DNA of 38,918 bases from Candidatus Saccharimonadales bacterium (GTDB lineage: Bacteria > Patescibacteriota > Saccharimonadia > Saccharimonadales > JANWIN01): NCBI GenBank assembly GCA_025449905.1, contig JANWIN010000010.1, forward strand, positions 1-38,918, in the 5' to 3' direction. Within the stretch, counting starts at the first letter, position 1, and each line of letters starts with the position of its first letter. The notes below the pieces were generated by a model. That model was not told the DNA's origin. It worked only from the letters and a program-made list of their open reading frames with translations, and did no database searches. Position numbers and translations under genes: made by a program. Below are positions 16,741 to 26,541 of this stretch, one piece after another.

Positions 16741-16836
16741 ACTTTTTTCTAGGGAAAAAGAGCAACCCGAGCAAAAATCACACTTTTTGCCCGGCGCGAT
16801 GAGAAAAAACCGTAGGTTTTGTCTTATACTGGGGAT

Positions 16837-17010
16837 ATGGGAAATGCTATGATAGCCTTCTTCGCAGCTGTTGGTGCCAGCGGCTGGATTTATTCTAAAA
16901 CCCAACGCCATACCGGTGGAAATGCCTCAAAATCATGGATTACTGCCGCAGTCTCTGGCCTAGCTATCTTTATTATCTTTTGGATTTTGCTCGAATTACT
17001 TATTGGGTAG
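16837..17010 (+). CDS. Small two-TM membrane protein
   Basis: MGNAMIAFFAAVGASGWIYSKTQRHTGGNASKSWITAAVSGLAIFIIFWILLELLIG; start chosen at 16837 because -10 TATACT lies 6 nt upstream. Confidence 0.55.
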   Translation: MGNAMIAFFAAVGASGWIYSKTQRHTGGNASKSWITAAVSGLAIFIIFWILLELLIG

Positions 17011-17055
17011 CCATTTAGTACCAATCCTCAGTTAAAATCTGGTAATATATGGTTC

Positions 17056-17901
17056 ATGGATCAAGACGAGGTGGGTTTGGGTCTTAGGCTTCAAACTGCC
17101 CGCAAAAAGGCGGGCTTAACACAGCAGCAGCTGTGTAATAAAGCCAGGCTGAGTTATTCCACACTGGCTAAAATCGAACGGGGTGCCATAAAATCACCAT
17201 CAATTTTTACCATTGTTGAAATTGCTAAAGTCCTGGGCATATCTTTAGACGAGCTTGTTGGCTTTAGTGGCCAGTCAATCTCTAGCAACCAAAAAAAGAA
17301 ATCCAAAAGCGGCATTAGCTTTATTTATCTAGATGTTAACGGTTGCTTGGTGCGCTTTTTCCATCGCGCGTTTACGCGTATTGCTGAAGATACCGGGCTG
17401 GCCCCAGACGCTATTGAAACAGCCTTTTGGCATTACAATGATGCGGCCTGCACAGGTCAGCTAAGTATTGCCGAATTTGACAAAGCAGTTGCCGAAAAGC
17501 TAGGCCTAGAGTCTTTTGATTGGCAAAAATATTACCTGGCGGCTATAGACCCGATTAATGAAATGCAGGCTCTGGCTGTCTGGCTAGCTGATAATTACCA
17601 CTTGGGTCTAATGACCAATATCCCTGCCGGCTTTATTAACATTATGCGCTCCAAAGGTCTTTTACCAGAGGTAAATTATGCTTCTATTATTGATTCGTCC
17701 AAAGAAGGAGTCATTAAACCAGAGCCAAAAATTTATGAAATTGCCCAGAAAGCTGCCAATTGTCCGGCGGATGAGATTCTACTAGTTGATGACAGCCGCA
17801 CAAACTTGATGGCGGCCGAACGCCAAGGCTGGCATGTAATGTGGTTTGATGATTTTAATCCGGCTGAGTCGGTAAAACGGGTCAAAGAAGCCCTTGCTTA
17901 A
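17056..17901 (+). CDS. XRE-type HTH domain fused to a HAD-superfamily hydrolase domain
   Basis: N-terminus GLRLQTARKKAGLTQQQLCNKARLSYSTLAKIERG; C-terminus FIYLDVNGCL ... MTNIP ... IKPEPKIYEIAQK ... ILLVDDSRTNLMAAERQGW. Confidence 0.85.
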   Translation: MDQDEVGLGLRLQTARKKAGLTQQQLCNKARLSYSTLAKIERGAIKSPSIFTIVEIAKVLGISLDELVGFSGQSISSNQKKKSKSGISFIYLDVNGCLVRFFHRAFTRIAEDTGLAPDAIETAFWHYNDAACTGQLSIAEFDKAVAEKLGLESFDWQKYYLAAIDPINEMQALAVWLADNYHLGLMTNIPAGFINIMRSKGLLPEVNYASIIDSSKEGVIKPEPKIYEIAQKAANCPADEILLVDDSRTNLMAAERQGWHVMWFDDFNPAESVKRVKEALA

Positions 17902-20465
17902 GCCGATAGGCGCTTTTCGCTCTCGGTCATTTTGTCTAGTTGTCCCCTTGCCTCTTCTAACTGCTGTTTAGTTTCATCAACAACTGTCTTAGGTGCCTTA
18001 TCTACGTAGGCTTTATTGGCCAGGCGTTTTTCTAACGTGGCTATGGCTTTTTGTTGCTCGGTTCTTCGCTCGCCTAGACGCTTCTTGTAGTCCTCAATTA
18101 CAGATTTTTCCACGGCCAACCAAGCCGGAGCCGAACTATTTATTAACCTAATTCCGCTTGTAGCTGGCGTTTCAGTAATGTCATCCAGCCGGGCTAAGCG
18201 GCGGATGAGTTCACTATTTGAATGAATTAATTCACTTACTTCAGCATGTAAACGCGGCTTAGATAAACCAAGCTCATTACTTAAGAATCGGATTTCATTA
18301 ACCAGACTTTGAATAGCTTCAAATTGTTGTGCTTGTTTTGTGTCTGTACCGGCAACTTTAGGCCAAGAACGAACAGCCAAAATAGTGCCATGCTCCCATT
18401 TCAGGGTCTGCCAAATAGTCTCAGTCACAAAGGGCGCAAATGGGTGCAGGATTATCAACGAAGCTTCCAAAACACGGGCCAGAACTTGAGCGTTCAAACT
18501 AAATTTTGAAGCTTCAATATACCAATCGGCAAAGTAATCCCACACAAAGTGATAAAGTTTTTCGTAAGCCTCGGCAAAACGGTACTCATCCAAATCGGCT
18601 GAAACCGCCCCTGTTAAGTGTTGTAATTTAGTCAATATCCAATGATCGGCAGCGGTTTTGGGTACAGCCTTGCCAAGAATAAAATCGTCGCCCAAAACGT
18701 CTTCCGCGTAGCGGGCAATGTTCCAAAGCTTGTTAGCAAAATTTCGAGCGCCAACCAGTTTGCTGGAATCAAAAGGTCGATTGCTGCCAGCAGCTTCCGT
18801 GGCAATAATGCCCATCCGAAAGGCATCCGAACCATACTCATTAACTTGGTCCATGGGATTAATAACATTGCCTTTGCTCTTGCTCATTTTCGCGCCATGC
18901 TCATCCTGGATTAAGCCGTGCAAATAAACTGCTTTAAACGGTACTTCTCCGGTTGAATACAAGCCAAACATAATCATTCGACTAACCCACGGATAAAGAA
19001 TATCTGTGCCGGTTTCCATTAGACTCAATGGATAAAACTGCTTATAGCCTTCTCCTTCAGGATAATCCAACGTCGCGTAAGGCCAAGAGCCGCTGGAAAA
19101 CCAAGTATCAAAAACATCCGGATCGCGGTGATATGTTTTACCGTCAACCTCAATGGATTCCCGGTCCACTCGTTCGTCAAAAATCCAGTCCTCGGAATTT
19201 TCAGCGCTGACAAAGGCCGGAATCGGTATACCCCAAGCAATTTGCCGGCTGATATTCCAATCTTTTAACCCCTCTAAATAACGAATTAACTGATCTTTTT
19301 TGCCGCTAGGATAAAATTTAATCTTGTTAGCTTTTAAGGCCTCAATAGCTTTCTCGGCCAATGGCTTCATATCAATAAACCACTGTTCACGCAGTAGCGG
19401 CTGAATCACCGTGCCGCATTTATAACAGTGGCCAACGCTATGTTTATGAGCCTCGGTTTTTGCTAAAAAGCCCTGCTCTGCCAGGTTTTTTAAAACCTGT
19501 TTGCGGGCTTCTTCAACGTCCAGACCTTGATAGACTTCTGGTGCCTCGTGATTAATTTTGCCTTCATAATCGATTACTGAAATTCTGGGTAAATCATGCC
19601 TCTCGGCTACTTCAAAATCATTGGGGTCATGAGCCGGCGTAATCTTAACGGCACCGGTGCCGAACTCTATGTCCACCATGTCATCGGCAATAACTGGAAT
19701 ATCACGATTTGTCAGGGGTAAACGGACGGTTTTGCCAACATATTTAACATGTTTTTTATCATCAGGATGAACGGCCACAGCCGTATCGCCCAGCATAGTT
19801 TCTGGCCGGGTAGTGGCCACGGTTAATTCCCCGCCACCACTTGTTAGCGGGTATTTAATGTAGTACAACTTCCCTTTCGTTTCTTTATACTCAACCTCGA
19901 TATCAGCAAAAGCCGTGCCGTGATGTGAGCAAAAATTTACCAGCCTTTCACCTCTGTAAATCAAGCCTTCCTCCCACATTTTTTTGAAAGTTGTATAGGC
20001 TTGGTCTACTATTTTTTTATCAAGTGTAAAGACATACCGAGACCAATCTACGCCGGCACCCAATGAACGGAATTGGGCTTCGTAATTTTCTCTGTTCTTA
20101 GCGACAAAATCCCAAATCTGCTGATAAAGTTCTTCCCTGCTAAAATCAAAACGGCTTTTGCCTGTTTTGGCCAGTTCTTTTTCATAGACTACTTGAGTTT
20201 CAAAACCGGCATGATCAGCTCCCGGCAGTAGCAAAGCTGCTTTCCCTTTTAATCTGTTATAACGAACGGCAATATCTTCTAAAGCGAGGGTCAAACCGTG
20301 TCCTAGGTGTAAATCTCCATTAGCGTTAGGTGGAGGCACAACTATACTGTAATAATCGTCACTATCCCTGTTTTTAGGTTCAAAAGTTCTACTCTTTTCC
20401 CACAAAGCATAGATATCAGCCTCATAGTCACTGGGTTTATAAGTCTTTGGTAACTTCACGTCCAA
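17898..20465 (-). CDS. valS: Valyl-tRNA synthetase (start probably the GTG at 20459)
   Basis: PPPNANGDLHLGHGL, KMSKSKGN, DADHAGFETQ-type blocks. Confidence 0.96.
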   Translation of the reverse strand: MDVKLPKTYKPSDYEADIYALWEKSRTFEPKNRDSDDYYSIVVPPPNANGDLHLGHGLTLALEDIAVRYNRLKGKAALLLPGADHAGFETQVVYEKELAKTGKSRFDFSREELYQQIWDFVAKNRENYEAQFRSLGAGVDWSRYVFTLDKKIVDQAYTTFKKMWEEGLIYRGERLVNFCSHHGTAFADIEVEYKETKGKLYYIKYPLTSGGGELTVATTRPETMLGDTAVAVHPDDKKHVKYVGKTVRLPLTNRDIPVIADDMVDIEFGTGAVKITPAHDPNDFEVAERHDLPRISVIDYEGKINHEAPEVYQGLDVEEARKQVLKNLAEQGFLAKTEAHKHSVGHCYKCGTVIQPLLREQWFIDMKPLAEKAIEALKANKIKFYPSGKKDQLIRYLEGLKDWNISRQIAWGIPIPAFVSAENSEDWIFDERVDRESIEVDGKTYHRDPDVFDTWFSSGSWPYATLDYPEGEGYKQFYPLSLMETGTDILYPWVSRMIMFGLYSTGEVPFKAVYLHGLIQDEHGAKMSKSKGNVINPMDQVNEYGSDAFRMGIIATEAAGSNRPFDSSKLVGARNFANKLWNIARYAEDVLGDDFILGKAVPKTAADHWILTKLQHLTGAVSADLDEYRFAEAYEKLYHFVWDYFADWYIEASKFSLNAQVLARVLEASLIILHPFAPFVTETIWQTLKWEHGTILAVRSWPKVAGTDTKQAQQFEAIQSLVNEIRFLSNELGLSKPRLHAEVSELIHSNSELIRRLARLDDITETPATSGIRLINSSAPAWLAVEKSVIEDYKKRLGERRTEQQKAIATLEKRLANKAYVDKAPKTVVDETKQQLEEARGQLDKMTESEKRLSA

Positions 20466-20517
20466 GACATAATATCACCCCTGTGCTAATTAGTAAAAAA
20501 CAGAGGTAGGACTTCAT

Positions 20518-20649
20518 ATGAAAAAGAGTACAAAAAACAGAGTTTATCTCCTAAACCCTCCATTTCCATACTCTAACTGGCTTTTATTTGGGGGCAGTCC
20601 AGCTCTTACGAGAAAAGCTGGAATGCCAGATTTTTGTTTTCAGAGCTAG
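20518..20649 (+). CDS. Possible 43-aa small ORF divergent from valS (low confidence)
   Basis: SD-like AGGTAGGA then MKKSTKNRVYLLNPPFPYSNWLLFGGSPALTRKAGMPDFCFQS*; a strong hairpin lies inside it. Confidence 0.25.
   Translation: MKKSTKNRVYLLNPPFPYSNWLLFGGSPALTRKAGMPDFCFQS
20593..20640 (+). terminator. Strong hairpin followed by T-rich tract, + orientation, in the tsaD-valS gap
   Basis: GGCAGTCCAGCT-CTTACGAGAAA-AGCTGGAATGCC then AGATTTTTGTTTT; 12-bp stem with one mismatch. Confidence 0.45.
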
Positions 20650-20712
20650 CATAGACCCAAAAAACCACAAGCGCAATATTGACAATAGAATAATAGTATT
20701 ATATGGCTAGTA

Positions 20713-21774
20713 TCACATGCTTAAATTAGGGGCTATTTCAAGAGAGAAGGGGTCCGCCAAGCCCTGTTTGTACTTAGCCTGATAGTAACCAAGCGTAGCT
20801 ATCATAGCGCCATTATCAGTGCATAATTTTGGGTCGGTATACTCAATTAACAGGGGTAGTTTGGCCGATAATTGAGTGCGGAGTTCTTGGCTAGCGGCTA
20901 CGCCGCCGGCAATAACCACGCTCTTTGGTTTAAATTCTTCGCCGGCTAATAACGTCTTATCAACTACCGTATCAATTGCAACTTTTTGAAAACTGGCGGC
21001 AATATCTGCTTTCTGAGCCTTTTTAAGACGGCTAGCAAGCTTATAAGAAGGGAAGTCGTGTGAATGACCACTCAATTTTTGGGCTGTCCTTAAAACGGCT
21101 GTTTTGGGCCCGCTAAAAGAAAAATCGTATTTGCCGGCTAAATTAGCTTTGGGAAAGTCAAAAGCCTTAGGGTCACCGTTTTTAGCAGCCAAGGCGATAC
21201 TGGGCCCGCCGGGGTAGGGAAAACCAAGCATTTTGGCTACTTTATCAAAAGCCTCACCAATGGCATCATCATGAGTTTGACCCAAGAGATTATATTTAAA
21301 ATGATTTTGGAAGAGAACTAGCTGGGTGTGGCCACCACTGACAATCAAGGCGAGAAGCGGGAATTTAGGCTGATTTGCTGGCAATTTGTAATTGGACAGG
21401 GTAGTTTTGGTTAAGAAGTTGGCATAAATGTGGGCCTGTACATGATTAACAGCATAGAGCGGCTTATTTTTAATGATAGCCAGTGTTCTAGCGGCCAGCA
21501 CGCCAACTAACAGGGAACCACCTAGTCCAGCGCCATGAGTTACGGCAATGGCATCAATATCATCCCAACCAGTTTTAGCATTGGCTAAAGCCTCATTAAT
21601 AACAGGGTTAATTGACTCAATATGACTGCGGGCGGCAATTTCAGGCACCACGCCGCCGTATTTTTTGTGCAGTTCTAAACTACTGGCTACGATATTTGAT
21701 AGAAGTATCCGACCATCCTCAACTACGGCCGCTGCTGTCTCGTCACAACTGGTCTCGATACCTAATACTTTCAC
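20713..21774 (-). CDS. tsaD: tRNA N6-adenosine threonylcarbamoyltransferase
   Basis: VLGIETSCDETAAAVVEDG...VNHVQAHIYANF...SGGHTQLV. Confidence 0.96.
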   Translation of the reverse strand: MKVLGIETSCDETAAAVVEDGRILLSNIVASSLELHKKYGGVVPEIAARSHIESINPVINEALANAKTGWDDIDAIAVTHGAGLGGSLLVGVLAARTLAIIKNKPLYAVNHVQAHIYANFLTKTTLSNYKLPANQPKFPLLALIVSGGHTQLVLFQNHFKYNLLGQTHDDAIGEAFDKVAKMLGFPYPGGPSIALAAKNGDPKAFDFPKANLAGKYDFSFSGPKTAVLRTAQKLSGHSHDFPSYKLASRLKKAQKADIAASFQKVAIDTVVDKTLLAGEEFKPKSVVIAGGVAASQELRTQLSAKLPLLIEYTDPKLCTDNGAMIATLGYYQAKYKQGLADPFSLEIAPNLSM

Positions 21775-21787
21775 TTAGATGTTTATT

Positions 21788-22774
21788 TTAGCGCAGATCG
21801 TCTTCGCTATCTTCTAATTCGTGATTTTTGCGCTTCATAAATCGCAAGATATATTCGATGCCACCAACTGCAATAGCATTATCTTTAATAAAGTAGCGAA
21901 CCTGTTCCCTATACTGAACTTTTTTAGCAGCTTCTGGGCTATAAAGACTCATTTTTAGATTATGGACATGGTCAACCAATTCGCTGTAAGTCGATACGCC
22001 CTCTAATAGTTTGACTAAGGTCTTATCTACCCCCGTTAACTGTGAATCTTCACCACCGTCAATTGTGATTAAGTCTACCTTTTGATCAGTTGGGCGGCCT
22101 TGCAAAGCACTAATACGGTTCTTGTCATCGACTGCTTTGTGTTGACGAGCCTGCACATCCTCTAAGCCGGCACGGTTTGTTAGGGCCATTTCGGCCATAA
22201 TGGCGCTAGTTTCTTCATTAAACGTATCTCGATCAATATCACCGCGCCTGTATTTATCCATCAAAGCTTTATGATAGCCATCTAAATGTATACCGGTGGA
22301 TAGGCTCTGATCAGCAACAGCTAAAACATGCTCTTCAGCATCAAGACGTTCAACTTCGCCGCCAAATAAATGATCATTTTCCTTTGCCAAAGGAGTATTA
22401 GCGTGCATGCTTTCGTGGGCAATAGTCTCCACACGTTGTTCCGGAAACTTACGGTCCAACAGGTCGTATAAAGAAAATTCACCAAAGTGGCTCCACCAAC
22501 TGCCAAGATGGGTCTCTTCGCCGCGAATATTAGGTTTACGCGCTAGACTTTGTAAATTATTAACCGGCAAACCAATATCCACAATTTCACTAATAGTTTG
22601 AGCGTGTTGCTCAGGGGTAAAGCCATAGGCTGGCAGATATTCCAGGTGAGCTTGACGAGTTTCGGCTGTCCAAAGAGTGCTTTCTGGGGCCAATTCAGGG
22701 GCGGACATAGCAGGCATAGCTTCCATCTGCGGAGCCATCTCACCACCCATCGGTGCACCAGCTATAGTCTCCAT
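21788..22774 (-). CDS. Putative zinc metallopeptidase-like protein
   Basis: HExxH motif in VETIAHESMHANTPLA; otherwise unrecognised. Confidence 0.45.
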   Translation of the reverse strand: METIAGAPMGGEMAPQMEAMPAMSAPELAPESTLWTAETRQAHLEYLPAYGFTPEQHAQTISEIVDIGLPVNNLQSLARKPNIRGEETHLGSWWSHFGEFSLYDLLDRKFPEQRVETIAHESMHANTPLAKENDHLFGGEVERLDAEEHVLAVADQSLSTGIHLDGYHKALMDKYRRGDIDRDTFNEETSAIMAEMALTNRAGLEDVQARQHKAVDDKNRISALQGRPTDQKVDLITIDGGEDSQLTGVDKTLVKLLEGVSTYSELVDHVHNLKMSLYSPEAAKKVQYREQVRYFIKDNAIAVGGIEYILRFMKRKNHELEDSEDDLR

Positions 22775-22857
22775 AATAACAACAGTTTACCATAAAACAC
22801 TCTATCTGTAAACCTCAGACCAGCTGGTTCCTTGGGCTATAATGCATAAGTAAAGCT

Positions 22858-24153
22858 ATGAACTTAAGAAAATTTATTAAACTTTTTATACCGAAGAAAT
22901 TGTTTAGAAAAATTGAGCCGTTTGGGCATTTGCTGGAAGGCATATTGTTCAACACGATGTATGGTTTTCCAGCTAGAAAATTAAAAGTTATAGGTGTTAC
23001 AGGCACTAATGGCAAAACTACCACCAGTTTTTTAATCCACCGCATGATGCGCGAAGCAGGATACAAAGTCGGGTTAATGACGACTGTTGCCTACGGGGCA
23101 GGCGACAATATTCATTCGCAAACTTACCACATGACTAATGTCACTATGCCAGCGTTAATGAAGCGCATCACGCAGCTAAAAAAAGAAGGCATTGAATGGC
23201 TGGTACTGGAAACGACTAGCCAGGGCTTGGTCCAAAATCGCTTGTTTGGCATCCCATTTCATTTGGCAGTAATGACCAATGTAACGCATGAACATTTGGA
23301 TTGGCATGTTACTTTTGAAAATTACCGCGATGCTAAAAGGTTGCTATTTAAGAGGGTTAATAAAAATCATCATGGTCTAAAAACCGGTATCATCAATGCC
23401 GAAGATGAAAGTTCTGAGCTTTTCGCCAGCGATGTTGAAAATTCAATTTTATATGGGGTAAAAAAGGGCAAACTGCGGGCTAAAAATGTTAAAATGACGC
23501 CCTCAGGCAGTACTTACACAGCTGATATTAATCAGAAAAAATATCAAATAAATTGCCAATTGCCGGGCAGTTTTAATATTTATAATTCACTGGCCGCAGT
23601 TGGTGTCGGCCATGTGCTGGGTTTGAATAACGAGCAAATTGAAAAGGGAATTGCAGCGCTAGAAAATGTTGAGGGTCGGATGACAACCATTGATGAGGGC
23701 CAGGATTTTGAAGTAATCGTCGACTATGCCCACACGCCAGACAGCTTCGAAAAACTTTTTAAAGATTTAAAACCGCTCGTCAAAGGCAAACTGATAATTT
23801 TATTTGGCTCAGCTGGACAGCGCGATGAAGCCAAACGGCCGGTGCAGGGCGAACTGGCCGGTAAATATGGCGACGAAGTAGTTATAACAGAGGAAGATGA
23901 CCGCGATGTTGACGGCCAAAAAATTATGGAAGAGATTGCCGCCGGTGCTGAAAAAGCTGGCAAAGCCCGCGATAAAAATCTCTTTTTAGTCCATGACCGG
24001 ACCGAAGCTATTCAATTTGCCATAAAGCAGGCAAACAAAAATGACACTGTACTGCTGCTAGGCAAGGGACACGAAAAAACTATCGAACGCGCCGATGGTG
24101 AACATCCGTGGGACGAAATCGCCACCGCCCACCAGATCTTAAAGGCATTGTAG
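22858..24153 (+). CDS. MurE-like UDP-N-acetylmuramyl-tripeptide synthetase (Mur ligase)
   Basis: VIGVTGTNGKTTTSFLI, ETTSQGL, VTHEHLDWH, ENVEGRMTTI, VIVDYAHTPDSF, GKGHEK. Confidence 0.9.
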   Translation: MNLRKFIKLFIPKKLFRKIEPFGHLLEGILFNTMYGFPARKLKVIGVTGTNGKTTTSFLIHRMMREAGYKVGLMTTVAYGAGDNIHSQTYHMTNVTMPALMKRITQLKKEGIEWLVLETTSQGLVQNRLFGIPFHLAVMTNVTHEHLDWHVTFENYRDAKRLLFKRVNKNHHGLKTGIINAEDESSELFASDVENSILYGVKKGKLRAKNVKMTPSGSTYTADINQKKYQINCQLPGSFNIYNSLAAVGVGHVLGLNNEQIEKGIAALENVEGRMTTIDEGQDFEVIVDYAHTPDSFEKLFKDLKPLVKGKLIILFGSAGQRDEAKRPVQGELAGKYGDEVVITEEDDRDVDGQKIMEEIAAGAEKAGKARDKNLFLVHDRTEAIQFAIKQANKNDTVLLLGKGHEKTIERADGEHPWDEIATAHQILKAL

Positions 24154-24186
24154 TATAGGCAGATTTATTTTATACTACTTAATTAT

Positions 24187-24453
24187 ATGGAAAGTAAAAG
24201 TGTTGATGCTGGAATTAGCGAATCATCAGCCAAAACAGCAATCGAAAGAGGACATATTGAAGATTGGGTTGCCGAAACCGATGCTCAAATTCATGCCGAT
24301 TTAGATGATATTGAAGACCAAGAACCAACAATATTTGACGATTCAGGAACAATTCTTAGCGCAGTTGAAAAAGCCGCTAGACTAGCAGGAAAGCGCGAGA
24401 TACTAGATGACATTAAAGAAAAACTGAGACAGACAGACCAAACAGAGACATAA
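24187..24453 (+). CDS. Small uncharacterised acidic protein
   Basis: ORF with TTGTAG-17-TATACT promoter immediately upstream. Confidence 0.5.
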   Translation: MESKSVDAGISESSAKTAIERGHIEDWVAETDAQIHADLDDIEDQEPTIFDDSGTILSAVEKAARLAGKREILDDIKEKLRQTDQTET

Positions 24454-24490
24454 TATTGACTTTTTAGCATAATAATGCTAGAATATAGAT

Positions 24491-25180
24491 ATGGCAGCCT
24501 CACACTTGCTGGCAAATCAAAATATAACTGATCAAATTGAAGCTCTCGAAGCTTCAATTGCTGAAGATAGAACTATTCTTGATGACTTTAACGGTGACGA
24601 CCTAAGAGAAGATGAAATTGCTGATTTTGTGGCTCAAATTGATGAAAAAGAATTATATTTATCCCAGCTGCAAAGGATTATAAACGAGGCTAGAGGCAAC
24701 ACAGCGGAAAAAACATCCTCTGCCGAAGCTGCGACTGGTATCTATACGCTTTCAAGAGAACAGGTAAGTTGGCTTTCAAAACCCGAGGCACAAACTGGAA
24801 TTACTTTAGAAACTTCACCCCATGGCAATAGTTTTTGGTTTGCTAACATAACTGGTTTTAGTAACGCTACAAAAACTGATGGTCGTCACTTCAGACGCGA
24901 TCAAGTCGAGCAAATCGAAAGTAAGATAAAAACTCACATTGGCATTAAAGTTGACCAGCCGGATCTGCAAACTCCTAATTTAAGACCGCTAAATAGCGAG
25001 CCAGTAGCCCAGCACACATCATTCAATGCCTACAAAGAAGATAACGTCACCGCCCAAGGCTTGCGTCCTAACCACACCAGAGCACTAGTACTTGAAGATA
25101 CGTCAACTACAGTGCCGGTATACTTAGTTGCCCAGATTTGCACACACGATCAACAACAGGGCAAAATTTACGGACTATAA
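24491..25180 (+). CDS. Uncharacterised protein with N-terminal coiled-coil-like region
   Basis: ORF with TTGACT-17-TAGAAT promoter positioned for a leaderless transcript. Confidence 0.6.
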   Translation: MAASHLLANQNITDQIEALEASIAEDRTILDDFNGDDLREDEIADFVAQIDEKELYLSQLQRIINEARGNTAEKTSSAEAATGIYTLSREQVSWLSKPEAQTGITLETSPHGNSFWFANITGFSNATKTDGRHFRRDQVEQIESKIKTHIGIKVDQPDLQTPNLRPLNSEPVAQHTSFNAYKEDNVTAQGLRPNHTRALVLEDTSTTVPVYLVAQICTHDQQQGKIYGL

Positions 25181-25183
25181 TAA

Positions 25184-25978
25184 CTAACGCAGCTCCAGCG
25201 TTAGGCATTTAACGCCACCACCGGATTTTTGGAATTCAGTTATCGGTGTAGGGAAGACGTTCATCCCTTTGTCTCGGTAAGCTTTTATCAAACCATTTGC
25301 GCCCTCTGGTACAACAATATTTTTAGTATCAGTCATAGCGTTCAGCCCATAAACAAGCGCATCTTCTTCGCTTGCTTCAATAACATTTGGCACAGTTTTT
25401 TTGACCTGTTCTACGGATTCAGCTGTAAAAGCCGGCGGCCATATACTGACAGTTTCAGCGTCAACAATCGTCAGGCAAGTATCCAAGTGGTAAAAACGAG
25501 CATCTGCTAGCTGCAAGCTAATAACTTGAGTGCCCAAAAAATCGGACAGCTCTTTGTGGCTGGCTTTGTCGCTGCGCCAAGGATAACCGGCAAAAATTAT
25601 ATCATTCCAGACCAGCGCATCTCCTTCACCCTCGAAGTTATATTTGGGCTTAATTATATCGTTATAGCCAGCGGATTTGAACCAAGATTCAAATTTTTCA
25701 GTTTCAGGTTGGCGGTCCGGATGACGAAAATTGGGCAAGACCACTTTATTCTTATAGACTATTCCACCATTAGCAGTAAAAACCATATCAGGAAGGTGTT
25801 CAACGGGCTGAACTAGCTTAACTTTCCAGCCCAGTTGCTGAGAATAAATTTGATAAAGACGGTGCCATTGAATTTGGGCCAGTTGGGTGTCAACCTGATT
25901 ATCAGTGTGCATCCAAGGATTTATTTCGTACTCAATATCAAAGAACTTTGGCTCGCACATTAAGACAGTTCGGGACAT
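25184..25978 (-). CDS. Dimethylarginine dimethylaminohydrolase / amidinotransferase-family protein
   Basis: DMVFTANGG, FEGEGDAL, YHLDTCL, GGGVKCLTLEL catalytic Cys motif. Confidence 0.85.
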   Translation of the reverse strand: MSRTVLMCEPKFFDIEYEINPWMHTDNQVDTQLAQIQWHRLYQIYSQQLGWKVKLVQPVEHLPDMVFTANGGIVYKNKVVLPNFRHPDRQPETEKFESWFKSAGYNDIIKPKYNFEGEGDALVWNDIIFAGYPWRSDKASHKELSDFLGTQVISLQLADARFYHLDTCLTIVDAETVSIWPPAFTAESVEQVKKTVPNVIEASEEDALVYGLNAMTDTKNIVVPEGANGLIKAYRDKGMNVFPTPITEFQKSGGGVKCLTLELR

Positions 25979-26041
25979 TGCTTATGATTATAGCACCGCT
26001 AACGGCTTGAATTAACGAAGCATAAGTGATATAATACAGAT

Positions 26042-26416
26042 ATGACAGAAAAGGGTCACCAATACTTTTCAGACGAAATAATCGGCGACGGCAATAAATC
26101 ATGGCGTAAAAGCCGCTATGACCGTGGGGGCTCGGCAGATTTATTTGCTCATCACGATAGACTTTTTGATGAGGACGAAACCCAAAGCGGTGACCTTATA
26201 AATCCAGCTACCGGTAAAAGATACGATAACTCTACTTATGATGGCACGGAAAGCCTAACAAAAGTTAAAGTACCAAAAAAAGAATCTGTTAGCGAGGATG
26301 TGCTTCCACCCATTAAAGAAGAGAAGGATGCTGCGGCAATATGGTTAGCAGAACATGATATGCCAATTGCTGAAGTTATTGAAATTATACCCATCCAAGA
26401 AGCTGACGCAGCTTAA
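26042..26416 (+). CDS. Small uncharacterised hydrophilic protein
   Basis: ORF with TTGAAT-17-TATAAT promoter 6 nt upstream of the ATG. Confidence 0.5.
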   Translation: MTEKGHQYFSDEIIGDGNKSWRKSRYDRGGSADLFAHHDRLFDEDETQSGDLINPATGKRYDNSTYDGTESLTKVKVPKKESVSEDVLPPIKEEKDAAAIWLAEHDMPIAEVIEIIPIQEADAA

Positions 26417-26541
26417 GACATTTTAATCCCAGCCAGCCGCGTAATTATTCACACCTTTCGAGATAAACATTTTACTTTTTAAATTTTCATAGTATAGTAG
26501 TTGCGATAACGACTTAAAATAAAACTCCTACGAGTGCAATT

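Noticed and set aside
20457-20473. ATG TCT TGG ACG TGA mini-ORF coupled to a valS start
   Set aside because: A TTTACT-17-TATTAT promoter places the TSS at or after this ATG, so the mini-ORF would probably not be on the mRNA; valS more likely starts near GTG 20459.
20466-20712. T-box riboswitch upstream of valS
   Set aside because: No recognisable T-box sequence or specifier/antiterminator arrangement, and the hairpin-T-tract faces the opposite strand.
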